This document shows positions 20,621-31,089 of a stretch of DNA of 64,000 nt, in pieces. The stretch is from NCBI GenBank assembly GCA_964034945.1, contig OZ035962.1:73361597-73425596 (forward strand). The letters run 5' to 3'. The position numbers were made by a program, and so were the translations under genes. The notes below the pieces were generated by a model. The model made no database searches. It had not been told where the DNA came from and was given only the letters and a program-made list of their open reading frames with translations. The number at the start of each line of letters is the position of its first letter. Within the stretch, counting starts at the first letter, position 1. This stretch comes from Chrysopilus asiliformis. Taxonomy: Eukaryota > Arthropoda > Insecta > Diptera > Rhagionidae.

Positions 20621-20876
20621 CTGTGGTAATTTGCCAAAACTTGATAACTAGATTTTTCAAATTTTGAACGGAGCAATTTCAAAATTTAAAAAAAATATGA
20701 CATGACAAAACTTTCCTTTGGCTGGTTATTTTAAAGTTTAAATTAACGTTTAAAATAAATGTTTAATTAACGAACAAACTAAAAATTTGATCATGTCATA
20801 TTTTTTTTCAAATTTTGAAATTGCTTCGTTCAGAATTTGAAAAATGTAGTTATCAAGTTTTGGCAAATTACCACAG
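20621..20876. mobile_element. Foldback MITE of 256 bp with AAAT flanks
   Basis: CTGTGGTAATTTGCCAAAAC at 20621 and its reverse complement ending 20876; arms are paired for about 110 bp. AAAT flanks both sides (20617-20620, 20877-20880), and hAT copy 2 shows the empty site. A diverged relative is at about 19330-19500. Confidence 0.8.
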
Positions 20877-21293
20877 AAATTATAAAGGGTGCGTTCAATT
20901 TGTGAACTTTTTTTTTTACGAAAATTGATATTGTTGATAATATATTATTTGTTTCCCAATTAAAAAACTGTTAAAAAAGGTCGAAAACACATTCAGTTCC
21001 GGTTAAAAATCCGGTCGACCGGATTTTCATTTTTTTTCCTGTCAAAGTGGACAAAGTCCGGTCAAATCTGACCGGAAAACGGTCAAAATGGCAACACTGG
21101 TTTTAACAAAGGGCGAATGTAAGCAGCGGCATGTATCGATCACCACGGCTGCTTGTGGCTAGTCGGCAGCCGCTACGTCACGATGGTGTGTTATTTTGAA
21201 TTTCGGTTTTGCACTAAGTTGAGTTGTTAGAAAAAAACAGTCTTTATATAATTTGTCTATGATCAAAGTTATCGAAAAATACTCCATTATAAT

Positions 21294-21567
21294 AAACATA
21301 ACAAAAGCTATAATTGCCAATCTGGCAATTATTGAAAACCCGTATGGTGATTTAAGTGAATGGCGAACAGTTTTATCAAAATTCCACTATGAAATCAAAC
21401 TTTCCAATAAGATTTTTTAAAATTTATTCCAATCGGATTTTGATGTATGGAAGTTTTGTCATTCTAAACACACTGGTGTAATTCATTTTTATGTGTGATG
21501 ACGGGATCTTGGCGTTACAAACGGTAAGGCAAAGTTAGTATACGCTTTGGTTTCACCATACTGGTAT
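21294..21567 (-). mobile_element. DINE-1-like element (family 1), internally deleted
   Basis: Reverse orientation: AAACATAACAAAAGC at 21294 to the 5' end ATACCAGTATGGTGAAACC (reverse complement, ending 21567). The stem-loop and both sub-terminal repeats remain; the microsatellite and core are deleted. Confidence 0.85.
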
Positions 21568-22182
21568 AAAAATTATGATCATATTCCGTACATTTTTCCT
21601 AAGGGGAGAAAATTATCTAGTTTTTCAAAAAAATATTATATTGTACTATGTTCTAAATGAGCGACACCTACATTTTTTTCGCAAAATGTATGTCGTATGT
21701 AATACAAAAAGAAATATCACTGTGTTGCGATGTGTGGAATATATTTTTTTTGTAAAAAAAAAATATATGATCGGATTTCAACAAAATTAGGATAAGGTGC
21801 GAATAGACGCCGCATCTTTAGGAGAAACTCTGTAAGATTTTCATTTTTTAATTAAAGAATATTCGAATTAACACAGCACAAGAAATTGATCGTTTTGCGA
21901 GATAGACGACCGAATACTTGAGCTACTGGTAGACGCCATTGTTTTGACTTTACTTCCTTCATAGCTCCTTTTCCGATATTTTCTGCCGAATCTACAAATG
22001 GCGGTCAGTAAAATGTTATACTTTAGCGTAAAATTGATTCTTTTTTTTCAATTTCTATATTACATCCATCCATATATTAAAATTAAAACCAAATGGGGCG
22101 TTTATCCTCTGTTGGCATCAATCCGTGCCCAAAACTGAGACAACTATCCTTATTGGCAAAGATAAATGCATTTTAGATTTTA
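21568..22182. other. No gene seen
   Basis: AT-rich; the ORF at 21575-21790 has no recognisable content. Confidence 0.4.
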
Positions 22183-22525
22183 ATACCCGTATGGTGAAAC
22201 CAAAGGGTATATTAGATTTATATTAGGGTATATTAGAGATCCCGTCATCACACACAAAAATGAATTACACCAGTGTGTTTAGAATGATAAAAAAATTGAA
22301 TTTTGCATGTCCGTCCGTCCGCCTGTCTGTCCGTCTGTGGCGCGGATTGCGGGCGCACGGACTGAGCTAGAGACTTGAAATTTTACGCAGATTCGTTTTT
22401 CGTAAAAACCAAGGCTAAGTTCGTTAATGGGCAGAAATTAACCATTAGGGGGGTACCCCCCATACGAACGAAAACGTTTTTTTGCAAATACCTCAAAAAC
22501 GGTAATTATAGCTTTTGTTATGTTT
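22183..22525 (+). mobile_element. DINE-1-like element (family 1), 3' part deleted
   Basis: ATACCCGTATGGTGAAACC at 22183, a microsatellite of CCGTCCGT type at 22310-22340, the core up to CCTCAAAAACGG, then directly the terminal TTATAGCTTTTGTTATGTTT. The 3' sub-terminal repeat and stem-loop are missing. Confidence 0.85.
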
Positions 22526-22739
22526 TTTTGATAGAATTGGGAAGTTTCTTTGGAAATTTTAAAAATAAACTTATAACTAAACACACAACAAAATCTTATC
22601 ATTTTTTTGTAACTAAAACCCTGGATACGACAGAAATATAAACATAAAATATTTAATTTCCGGTAACAGTTAGGGATTTTTTATGACCGTGTCCACACAC
22701 TGATGTGAGAGACTTTAAAGAAATTTTTCATTTGTACTA

Positions 22740-24032
22740 ACACATGGATCAATAAGTCCCGAGACTAACAATGAAAACAACATTTTTTTTGCCAAATTTT
22801 TTTTTATTCATCAATATAATCACCTTTTAGGGTGATACAATCGTTCCAACGCTTTTCCAATTTTTCAATACCATGTTTATAAAAAAAATTATCTTTCGCT
22901 TCAAAATAAGCTTCAGTTTCAGCGATGACCTCCTCATTTGAGCCAAATCTTTTTCCCTGGAGCATTTTTTTAAGATCAGCAAAGAGCCAGTAGTCACTGG
23001 GGGCTAAATCTGGCGAGTATGGGGGGTGGGGAAGCAGATGAAAGCCCAATTCGTTCAATTTTGCCATTGTTTTCATCGACTTGTGGCAGGGTGCATTGTC
23101 TTGGTGAAAAAGGATTTTTTTTCTCTGCATGTGCGGTCGTTTTTTTGCGATTTCCTCCTTCAAACGCACCAGCAAGTCAATATAATAATCACTGTTGATC
23201 GATTTACCTTTTTCGAGGTAGTCAATGAAAATCACGCCATGCGTATCCCAAAAAACTGACGCCATGACTTTGCCAGCTGACTGCTGCGTTTTCGGACGCT
23301 TCGGACGGCTTTCGCCAGCTGTGCGCCACTCAGATGACTGCCGCTTCGACTCTGGAGTGTAGTGATGTATCCATGTTTCGTCCATGGACACGTAACGACG
23401 CAAGAAATCTTTTTTATTGCGAGTAAATAGCGATAAACAGCTTTCTGAATCATCGACTCGTTGCTGTTTTTGTTCCATCGAAAGCAATCGCGGCACCCAC
23501 TTGGAAAAAACCTTTTTCATGCTCAATTTTTCATGAAGGATAGTAAATGCACTTCCATATGATATCTGTGTTATCTCAGCAATCTCACGGAGCTTCACTT
23601 TACGATCTTTCATTATAATTTTTGTCACTTCACTCACATTTTCCGGTGTAACGGCTTCCACAGGTCTACCCGAGCGTTCCGCGTCATTTGTGTCGGTACG
23701 ACCACGTTTAAACTCGGCAAACCACCGACAAATCGTTGCTTTTGATGGACAAGAGTCCGGGTAACATTTTTCAATCCATTGTTTCGCTTGCACGGTGTTT
23801 TTACCCATTAAAAAACAATGTTTTATCAGAACACGAAACTCGGTTTTTTCCATTTTTTAAACAAACTACAAAACGACTTTACTCCAACCTCGATAACTCA
23901 GCTGTTTCTGGTCCGATCGACTTAAAATTTTGACACGTTTCAAGCAAAGGTTAGTACTCTAGAAAGACGTGGTTACTGGTTTACTACGAGCGTCATCTCT
24001 GGGTTAGTCTCGGGACTTATTGATCCATGTGT
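22740..24032 (-). mobile_element. Complete mariner transposon (1293 bp)
   Basis: Inverted tips ACACATGGATCAATAAGTCC at 22740 and its reverse complement ending 24032; arms match for about 30 bp. TA on both sides (22738-22739 and 24033-24034) is the mariner duplication. Length is normal for mariner, and the single ORF is unbroken. It is inserted 18 bp past the stop codon of the apyrase gene, in the same orientation. Confidence 0.95.
22804..23853 (-). CDS. mariner transposase, intact DD34D
   Basis: 349 codons, the normal length for a mariner transposase, which excises and reinserts the element as a dimer at TA sites. The N-terminal half has two helix-turn-helix regions (about residues 1-50 and 75-110; LREIAEITQISYGSAFTILH is the second). 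A linker motif WVPRLLS (119-125) stands where mariners have WVPHEL. The catalytic triad is complete: D158 in SMDETW, D252 in HQDNAPCH and D287 in YSPDLAPSDYW, with 34 residues between the last two. No stop or frameshift. The intact frame and matched arms suggest recent activity; whether it is still active cannot be told from sequence. Confidence 0.95.
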   Translation of the reverse strand: MEKTEFRVLIKHCFLMGKNTVQAKQWIEKCYPDSCPSKATICRWFAEFKRGRTDTNDAERSGRPVEAVTPENVSEVTKIIMKDRKVKLREIAEITQISYGSAFTILHEKLSMKKVFSKWVPRLLSMEQKQQRVDDSESCLSLFTRNKKDFLRRYVSMDETWIHHYTPESKRQSSEWRTAGESRPKRPKTQQSAGKVMASVFWDTHGVIFIDYLEKGKSINSDYYIDLLVRLKEEIAKKRPHMQRKKILFHQDNAPCHKSMKTMAKLNELGFHLLPHPPYSPDLAPSDYWLFADLKKMLQGKRFGSNEEVIAETEAYFEAKDNFFYKHGIEKLEKRWNDCITLKGDYIDE

Positions 24033-24046
24033 TACATAAAAATCAC

Positions 24047-24052
24047 TTTATT
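24047..24052 (-). terminator. AATAAA overlapping the apyrase stop codon
   Basis: On the minus strand the stop TGA (24054-24052) runs straight into ATAAAG, giving AATAAA at 24052-24047. The usual cleavage distance would fall at or inside the mariner tip that starts at 24032. Confidence 0.5.
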
Positions 24053-27000
24053 CAATAAAAAATATGTATCAGAACACTAAAAGTTAACAATAAAATTGAC
24101 ATCGATACATGCCAAGCACCTGCAGTCTGGGGATTGGGATTATGACTACCAACGATTGTTATTCGCCATTCGACTCCTGGATAAATTGGACTTCGAGTCC
24201 TAATATATTCGGCCAATGCGCCAACATCGTTCATTTTCAATTTGGTATCAGCCTCAGTTGCGTGTGATGAATTGCTGAAATGATGTCCGTCGCCACCAAT
24301 TAGTAAAAATAGTGGAAGAAGGATTTTGTATTTCTTATCATCGTCTAAATCCTCATATTCCGGAATGTTGCATTTGGCGCAGCGAACTTTAACACTGGCA
24401 ACTCGTTGCCCGAATGGCTTAGAAATATTAAAGACCATGTGAATACCAGACACTTGAAGGAAACCACCATCAGAGTCGGTCTCCTCGCGTTTAACGGCAG
24501 AAAGTTCCAGTGCGTCACGAATTGTACGTCCGGTTACTTCAGTCATGTACAGGTCATTGTTAAAAGGTAAAATGGTTAAAAGATCTGTGCGTGTAATGGT
24601 CCCGTTACTTTTCTTTTCCAGTGATCCTCGAATACCTGAAAAAAAAGCAGAATGGAAATTGAATATATACCCAGTTTCAGAGTAAACTTTTAATGAGATT
24701 CACCTCCCCCAGCTACTATTGCAATAGCAGCGTCTGTCCAGTAGGTGGTACTCATTTCCTGGTATTCCAACATCCTTGCGTACACCATAGAGTCTGCGAT
24801 CAGATTACCCAAATTGCATTCGCGTTTTCGACAAGATTTCTTGTTGCCATCCAGTTCCACTCTTGTTGATCCAATTGTATCTTTTTCCAGACTAGTAATG
24901 TTCGGACGGTAAACATCCAAAAGTTGCAAAAAGTCTGAGTCTTGCGGAATTTTGGCGTTCAAGAGAATTGGTCTACCGTCCCATTTAATTAAGTCACCTT
25001 TGGCGTTAAACTAAAAAATTAAAATGAATATGTTTTCCAATGTAATGCGTTTGAGTATGCAGAACAAATGTTCATATATTTATAAGTTAAAAAAATCATT
25101 TTGCATATTTATGAGTAAAAATTCTGTCATATATTTTAACGTACTTTAAGTCTCATATGTCCTAAATATTTTGTATACGCGTAGGCTTGAACAACAGGAA
25201 CTTCCTTGCCGTTAGGTTGTTTAACAACAGTTGGATAGGGTCCTTCAACTGGTTCTGCGTCTGGTGCATCCCCATTAAACAAAAACGTGTTCGAATGACC
25301 GCCGATAACTAAATCTACTTCTGGGCATTCTTTGGCAATTTTTTGATCCATTTCATAACCGGAATGGCCAAGTGCTATTATAATATTCACGCCATCCTTT
25401 TTAAGTACCTCTGCTTCTTTGCTGATAATATCAAAAATATTTTTAAATTAGTTATTAATTATATCAAATAAGGATATTGTTTACTTAATTTCTCCCACTT
25501 CGGGTAAGAATTCAACATCATTTGGCATTGTGAGCTCCTTAGTTTCGGGGGTAAGATATCCGATGACACCAATTTTTACACCATTAATCCGGAAAACTTT
25601 AGAAGGTTTAAGTGTTTTCGAGGCTGCCAGCTGGGGTGTTTTTGTCAAATCCAAATTAGCGGCCAGCACTGGGAATTCGGCTTTATTAAGGAATGGTACT
25701 AGACCTTCGACTCCTTCATCAAATTCATGGTTTCCAAGAGACTGTAAAGTTAATAACAATGAAAATAAAAATGGATATCTTGGGAACTTTAAATTAGATA
25801 TCAATCTATGATACTACATCTCAAAAACGGGACTAGGCCTTCGAACATTTTGTTTTGTTTCTGTTGTGGACCTGCCGTTTAATGAATTGAAACGTTTGTA
25901 AGATTCAGGCATTGAAACCCGATGGTAATTTAGACTGATCGATGATGTCGTTAGCACCAAGCAGTAACCATGCAGCAGGCGAGGCTCGAACTCACGACCT
26001 TCGGCTTACAGACTGCGACTGCTTTAATATTAAGGGGTAAACTTGGTTTAAGAAGCTAAAAAAAGAGAAAAAGTGTTCCCCCCTTAAGTCACGCTGCCGA
26101 TTCGAATTAAAGCTTTTATCTGGCTTTAGTTTCTGATACACAGTGTCCAAAAAAATATTTTTTACTTTTTAGTGTATTTTTTAAATAAGTTTTTTTCTAT
26201 AAATTTTGTTTTCATTTTTGTTTTATTTGATCCTTTTTAGTCATTTCGAATTTGATTAGGATGACTAAAAATCCAAAATGACTTCTGTCTTTATCCTCGA
26301 TTGTTTATACTTTTTAATCTTCGAATATATATCCTTGATGCCTTTGATATATTTTTACGGACTTTATAATTCCAAAATCAGATTCAGAATGAGATTTTTT
26401 CCAAAAAATTTGAGGAAAAAGGTAATCATATTATCCTTATAGAAGAAACAGATTTCTTAAAATCAGAAACCCAAACACCTCAAGATGAGATTTTTCCCGG
26501 AAAATTTGAGGAAAGGGATAATCACGTTATCCTTACCGGAACTATCCTTATCCTTACAAGAACGAAGTAGTCAAACTATTATATTGTCGTCGAACTTACG
26601 TATGTGTGCGAAATTTCAAGTCAAACGCATGAGTGGAAGTGGGTCAAAACTGAATTCCAAGATTTGACCCTGACAGACAGATACGAAGGCATGCTAAATA
26701 AAAGCTTTTAATAATAGGAGCCTTTTTTATAGTTCCAGCCAGAGCTTAGGGGAAGACCCTTTAATGCCGAAGCACAGCTCAGGATGGTCGGAAGGACAAA
26801 AGGAGATGCCGATTTATGTTCTCCATGAACTTATGCGGGTTATAGTCCGGGGGGAACAAATCGGATGGTAAATCGTTCCAAAGTCTTGTTGTTTGCGGAG
26901 TGAAGAAACTCCTAAACTTTACTGTACTGTACGAAAACGGGGAGGCTCTAGGAAGAAGTCGTGCGCACGTGCAGCTGCATGAGAGGGTCTAGGGAAAATA

Positions 27001-28529
27001 TACCATGGAGGAATAAGTTGGGAAATTTCGGTGGAACATTTCCCATGGAAATATCTATAGAATATGCTGAGTACAGAACGACGATGCTCGAGAGACGGTA
27101 GTAAATCTGTCAAAGACTTGTCTCCAATCAGTCGGATCGCACGGTTTTGAATTCAGTCCAGCAGTTGCAGGTCAGTTTTTGGTACTCCAGCCCAAATGTG
27201 CGAATTGTACTCAAGTCTCGGGCGAATGTAGGTCTTGTAGATGCTGAGCACGTCGATTAGTGCGAAATATTTTTTGCAACGTCCCAGAAAGCCTAGGCGA
27301 CGCTTCCTTTGTTATTTTAAAAATATGGTCGCTCTAAGGGAGCTTCTCATTTATTTCGATGCCCAGCATTCTGACGTTTTTAGAATCATTAATAGACTCA
27401 TTCATAAATTCGACAAAGCTTTATGTCAAACACGGTCGAAAGCTTTGGAGATGTGTTTTTGATTCGCCAAAATTATGGACACTTGTATTCCAACGCTCGG
27501 TCAAGCAAACCAAAAGCTCGCCTGTGGAGCGGCGCGCACGAAGGCCATATTTACGATCATTGATTTTGTTATTGCGCTCTAAAAAGTTTGTAATTTTCCT
27601 GTTAATCCAAGTTTCCATAACCTTCAGTTGGTTTACTCGTTTATTACATACGCAGGGCAAGTTTAATCATTCTACTTGCAATTTAAATGAAATCGGTAGC
27701 GAAATCCGTGTTCCACATGTCACGCCACCCACTTGATTATCAAGTTACAGGCGGAGAGACAGAAAAATAGAAAGCAATATACATAAATTAAGGAACCTGG
27801 TAAGAACGAACAGGAATCTTGGGTTGACCCATAGTATAGAACCCGGTTTTTGATGCCAATGAGCTTTCCTGAAAGTTTCATCCGAATCGGTTTAGTAGTT
27901 TTCGAGTGTTAAGCGAATAGATAGACAGATAGACAGACAGACAGATAGATACACACAATATAATAGATGTTGTTTAACACTAGACCTATCAAAGTTTTTT
28001 TTTGCATATCTAGTCGACGATCTCATGACTTTGAAGCTTTGACAGTTCTTGTATTAAATGATTTTGGTTTTTGAGGATGAGTTCTTACGATGGCATCCGG
28101 CTTCAGTAGATTTAAAAATGCTGCTGTTATGTTATCTTTAAATATTGTAAACCACGGCGTTCCAGTGTATGTGTCTCCAGCATTCAGATATAAAACAGGA
28201 GTTCCTCCCGTTTGATTTGCCTCTGCTCGAAATTTCCTTATCCTGAGAAGAAGAAAACATTAATAGCCGAAAGGTTAATAGCAATTTATATTCGTAACTT
28301 ACTCGTGTGCAGTTCTTGCAAATCCGCCATAACATTTGTCATTAGCAACATCTTCCGGTTTGCATTTATTTCCATCGACCGATGTTTGTTCAAATCTGGC
28401 GTGCATATCATTATTGTGCAAAACGATAAACTCTAAATCCCCACTACTAGTCGGAGCTCCATTAGCAATTTCCAAAGTTGTATAAATGACTAGAAGTGTT
28501 ATCGTGGAAAGGAACGTTTTGAGTGACAT
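24052..28529 (-). CDS. Ecto-5'-nucleotidase / apyrase, six exons, complete
   Basis: Exons (minus): 28529-28303, 28242-28089, 25741-25485, 25421-25145, 25010-24704, 24635-24052. All have GT-AG borders and matching phases, giving 601 aa. Members hydrolyse extracellular nucleotides (AMP, or ATP and ADP in apyrases). Residues 1-24 look like a signal peptide (TFLSTITLLVIYTTLEIANG). Metal-site motifs are in order: NDMHARFEQT (D41, H43), NAGDTYTGTPWF (D99), GNHEFD (N131, H132), ALGHSG (H232), GGHSNTF (H255). The C-terminal substrate domain includes CNLGNLIADSMVY, AIVAGGGIRGSL and GGDG. The last ~20 residues are hydrophobic after a Ser/Gly/Asn-rich stretch, as in a GPI-anchor signal, which suits a CD73-like surface enzyme better than a salivary secreted apyrase; the substrate cannot be settled from sequence. 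Intron 2 (2.3 kb) is full of repeats. A possible 5' UTR acceptor (TTTTAG) lies about 13 bp upstream of the ATG. Confidence 0.93.
25925..26015 (-). repeat. tRNA-like fragment, probably an old SINE
   Basis: On the minus strand the sequence around 26010-25975 reads CTGTAAGCCGAAGGTCGTGA then GTTCGAGCCTCGC. A paired T-arm (GTGAG/CTCGC) with TTCGA, after an anticodon-loop-like CTGTAAG, fits the B-box half of a tRNA-derived SINE. The acceptor stem and A box are not convincing, so this is not called a tRNA gene. Confidence 0.4.
26105..26715 (+). repeat. Dispersed repeat Y, copy 1
   Basis: GGAAAATTTGAGGAAAGGGA then TAATCACGTTATCCTTACCG and the ending GATTTGACCCTGACAGACAG match, in reverse orientation, the segment about 55541-56110. 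An internal near-duplicate (26390-26440 versus 26483-26530) is present. Non-coding, in apyrase intron 2. Confidence 0.5.
26716..27740 (-). pseudogene. CR1/Jockey-group non-LTR element, broken copy
   Basis: Starts at its 3' end after TTTTTTATAG and reads backwards through the C-terminal region (TDLLPSLEHRRSVLSIFYRY, then ISQLIPPWYIFPRPSHAAAR) to RT pieces (KYGLRARRSTGELLVCL, NFGESKT, about 27620-27440). The middle of the RT, including the catalytic FADD box, is deleted between about 27400 and 27420. Same family as 39445-41000 and the fragment at 29870-30285. Confidence 0.75.
27770..27965 (+). repeat. Retroposon-like 3' tail with GATA/GACA microsatellite
   Basis: TTTCATCCGAATCGGTTTAG then TAGTTTTCGAGTGTTAAGCG and GATAGACAGATAGACAGACA: a typical arthropod retroposon ending followed by short tandem repeats. 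No coding sequence. Confidence 0.45.
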
Positions 28530-29869
28530 GACGAGCTAAAATCTAAAATAAAAATTACACTAAATCATTAACGAAGAACATCAACTGCAACTTAAAATTT
28601 AATTCAGTTAATTTCGTATGTATAACATAGGCTTCTAACTACATTTATGGACTTATGAGAAATGTTCATATATTTTAATTTGCCACCAAGTAATAGCCAG
28701 TCATTTATTTATAAATAATACGATGCACCATAATAAAAATCAATTAAATCAGTATGTATTTAACGCATTGTCATCCAATACACGTAACAATTAATTCATA
28801 GATGTAATGTGATCATTTATGTCTCATAAAAAATTAATGCGATCATTCGTTTATTTTAAGTGCTGAATATTCCAGTTGAATTATTAATTGATTTAACATG
28901 ATTTACAAGAAATGTTTTTATTTCTTCCTTTGATTAATTGGCTTGACAGTTTTGTTAAATTGCTATTAAGCGGAAGTATTTTGGTTTTGGGCGTAATTTG
29001 GGTCATTTTGTTTTTCGGTTTTTGCAGAAAGTTTTTTTTTTACAAATCGTACTTGTATATAATTTAAAATATGTCATTACTTAAATATCTCTGAGATTTA
29101 GGTGAATCATTCTCTATTATTTAGTAAGTTCACATTTTCGACTAAGGGGTCGTTCACATATGATACTTTCACATATGATAAGTTGTAAAAGAAAGAAATT
29201 TCGGTATAATTACAAATGTGCACGGCCCGTGAAATTTCGTTTTAATTTGTTGTAAATTAACTTTAAATTACATTTTTTCAATCAGTTTTTAAAAGCTTTT
29301 AATCAAAACCCAATTTAAATTTCAGAATTTAGTTTGGGTAATTGGTATATTAGGTGTGAGAAAAAGCGTCTGGATTAATGTTAAATTGATGTTTTATCAT
29401 TTCCTTGAAACATTTCAATATCTCAATTAATTCCTACCAAAAGCGTTGCTCACAGATACTACGTCAATCTACATAGTCGTATATGTATGATATGAAAAAT
29501 AAGAACGTACTGGGCACCGTGCATAGCTCGTGAACAAAACATTTGCTCATGAGCAAAATATAGGAATTTGAGCATAGACCCAATTTCGTATGCATAAGCT
29601 TTACATGATACAACAGGCAAATAGTATATAGATAAGTATTTCTTTGGAGCGTTTTCGTCAGCTGCCAATGGCTCCAGATCATTGTGTGGGTATGTCGGTA
29701 CACAAATATTGTGCCTCATTTATATTCACTGGAAGAGTATTTCTTCTCGCTCGCCTTTAGATTGTCAAATGGAACTTTAATTACTCGTATTTGCTAGAAT
29801 TTGACTCAGTACTCGTGTATCTCAAATTATATAGTAAATTATATAATTATCGCGTAAGACTTTGAAATG
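28530..29869. other. Upstream of the apyrase gene, no further gene seen
   Basis: AT-rich. It should contain the apyrase promoter and 5' UTR exon(s), but I cannot place a start site. ORFs at 29459-29719 are not recognisable. Confidence 0.4.
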
Positions 29870-30285
29870 ATTTACCATTCGATGTGTTCCCCCCGGACTA
29901 TAACCTGCAGTATACTCAGAAAAATGTCCAGGTCAACTTTTTGTCAGGTTAACTCTGACCTTACAGAGGTGTCTGTAAGCCAGCTAGCGGTCAGAGTTAA
30001 CCTATCTAAGGTCAACTCGTGCAGCTCCCAATGCCCTACTTCACCTGCTCGTGGCTTAATTTCAGAATTTCTCTGGCCACAGGTCAACTCAGTTTTACTT
30101 GCCCACATGCAGGCGAACGCGCGCCTGCCCGAGGCCAATTACGCCGTATGTAGGTCGTCGATTTTTCTGAGTGTAGTTCAAGGAGAACATAAACCGACAT
30201 CTCCTTTCGTTCTTCCGACCATCCTGAGCTGTGCTTTGACATTAAAGGGTCTTCCCCTAAACTCTGGATGAAACTATAAAAAAAA
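29870..30285 (+). pseudogene. CR1/Jockey-group non-LTR element, 3' terminal fragment split by a MITE
   Basis: The last codons of the family protein appear as FPPDYN (about 29888-29905) and, after a 261-bp MITE, as GEHKPTSPFVLPTILS (about 30180-30230). The 3' UTR AAAGGGTCTTCCCCTAAACT and a poly-A-like run (30278-30289) follow. Opposite orientation to the other two copies. Confidence 0.75.
29913..30173. mobile_element. MITE W, copy 1 (261 bp), TA target
   Basis: Tips TACTCAGAAAAAT (29913) and its inverse ATTTTTCTGAGTG (ending 30173) with TA outside (29911-29912 and 30174-30175). Sub-terminal CAGGTCAACTTTTTGTCAGG and a GTTAACTCTGACC element. It splits the non-LTR fragment, so its borders are well fixed. 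Copy 2 at 30621-30923. Confidence 0.8.
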
Positions 30286-30459
30286 AACGCTTCAAAGAAA
30301 CAACACTTGTTTAGATACTATTTTGCCTGTGATTATCCTCTGTGCTTATCCTCAGCTTAAATTAAATACAAGTTGTTTGCTACAAATTTAACGTTTTTTG
30401 ACATTTTTTTACTATAAATTTAAAAAAAATCATCAATTCACCATTTTAGTAAAGTCCGA

Positions 30460-30545
30460 CCGAAGGTCAGTTTTTGGTCGAAGCCGAAACCGAAGCTGAA
30501 CTTCGGCCTTTTTTTACATTCGGCCGAAGCCGAAACCTGAATTTT
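30460..30545. repeat. CGAAGCCGAAACC repeat cluster
   Basis: GGTCGAAGCCGAAACCGAAG and CGGCCGAAGCCGAAACC alternate with their inverses. A related motif is at about 3955-4035. Confidence 0.5.
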
Positions 30546-30620
30546 TAGAAATCACGATAAATCTTGATAACGGTCCGAGATATGGAGTTCTTGAGAAAAT
30601 CAAAAATATGGCAAATACTA

Positions 30621-30923
30621 CACTCATAAAAATGTCAGGTCAACTTTTTGTCAAGTTAACTCTGACCTCTAGCTGGCTAACAGAGGTTTCCATTACATGA
30701 CATTACATCCTCGAAATGCCTATCTAAGGTCAACTCGTGCAGCTCCCAATGCCCTACTTCACCTGCTCGTGGCTTAATTTCAGAATTTCTCTGCCCACAG
30801 GTCAACACAAGTTTTACTTTCCCTCATGCAGGCGAACGCGCGCCTCGCATAGGCTAAATTTTCCTGCCCGAGGCCAATTACGCCGTATGAAGGTCTTCGA
30901 GTTAGACTCCATTTTTCTGAGTG
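30621..30923. mobile_element. MITE W, copy 2 (303 bp), TA target
   Basis: CACTCATAAAAATG at 30621 and ATTTTTCTGAGTG ending 30923, TA outside. Interior shares AAGGTCAACTCGTGCAGCTC and TGCCCTACTTCACCTGCTCG with copy 1. It has about 40 extra bases in two places. Confidence 0.8.
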
Positions 30924-30982
30924 TAATTACTTCAATTTCTGTCTTATGGACTACTATCGAAAAACGTGAAGTTTCGAAGTAA

Positions 30983-31012
30983 AGCAACGACGGGTATGCA
31001 AGCTAGTAAGAA
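30983..31012 (-). repeat. Repeat tag ACTAGCTTGCATACCCGTCG (reverse copy)
   Basis: GCAACGACGGGTATGCAAGC then TAGT; inverse of 15448-15470 and direct repeat of 54666-54697. Confidence 0.65.
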
Positions 31013-31089
31013 AATAAAAAGAAGATGCCCTTTTCAAGAACAGTTTTTCCGCTTTTTTTAAGTTTAAAAATTGATTATCTCAAAACTAC

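Larger units (their letters stand above)
19703..21099. mobile_element. hAT-like element, copy 1, with exact 8-bp duplication
   Basis: Tips are CACTGTTGCCAACTC (19703) and the reverse complement of CAGTGTTGCCATTTT (ending 21099). GTTTTAAC stands on both sides (19695-19702 and 21100-21107), the 8-bp duplication expected of hAT elements. Sub-terminal GGTCAAATTTGACCG palindromes occur at both ends. No transposase frame remains. A second copy in opposite orientation is at 62557-63350 and lacks the two insertions present here at 20265-20612 and 20621-20876. Confidence 0.9.
17878..21261. mobile_element. 3.4 kb TIR element of unknown superfamily, host of nested insertions
   Basis: Arms of about 46 bp with three mismatches: CATAAACAAATTATATAAAG from 17878 and the reverse complement of CATAGACAAATTATATAAAG ending at 21261. 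They continue through ACTGTTTTT and TCTAACAACTC. Seven identical bases, ATCAAAG, flank both sides (17871-17877 and 21262-21268). Removing the nested foldback and hAT leaves about 1.1 kb of core with no recognisable transposase. TIR length and a 7-8 bp duplication would fit a P-like or hAT-like element, but I cannot decide. Confidence 0.7.

Noticed and set aside
25925..26015. Functional tRNA gene
   Set aside because: Only the T-arm half is convincing; no paired acceptor stem or A box.
27241..27736. Plus-strand ORFs in the apyrase intron
   Set aside because: Antisense to the broken non-LTR retrotransposon, whose minus-strand RT motifs are clear.
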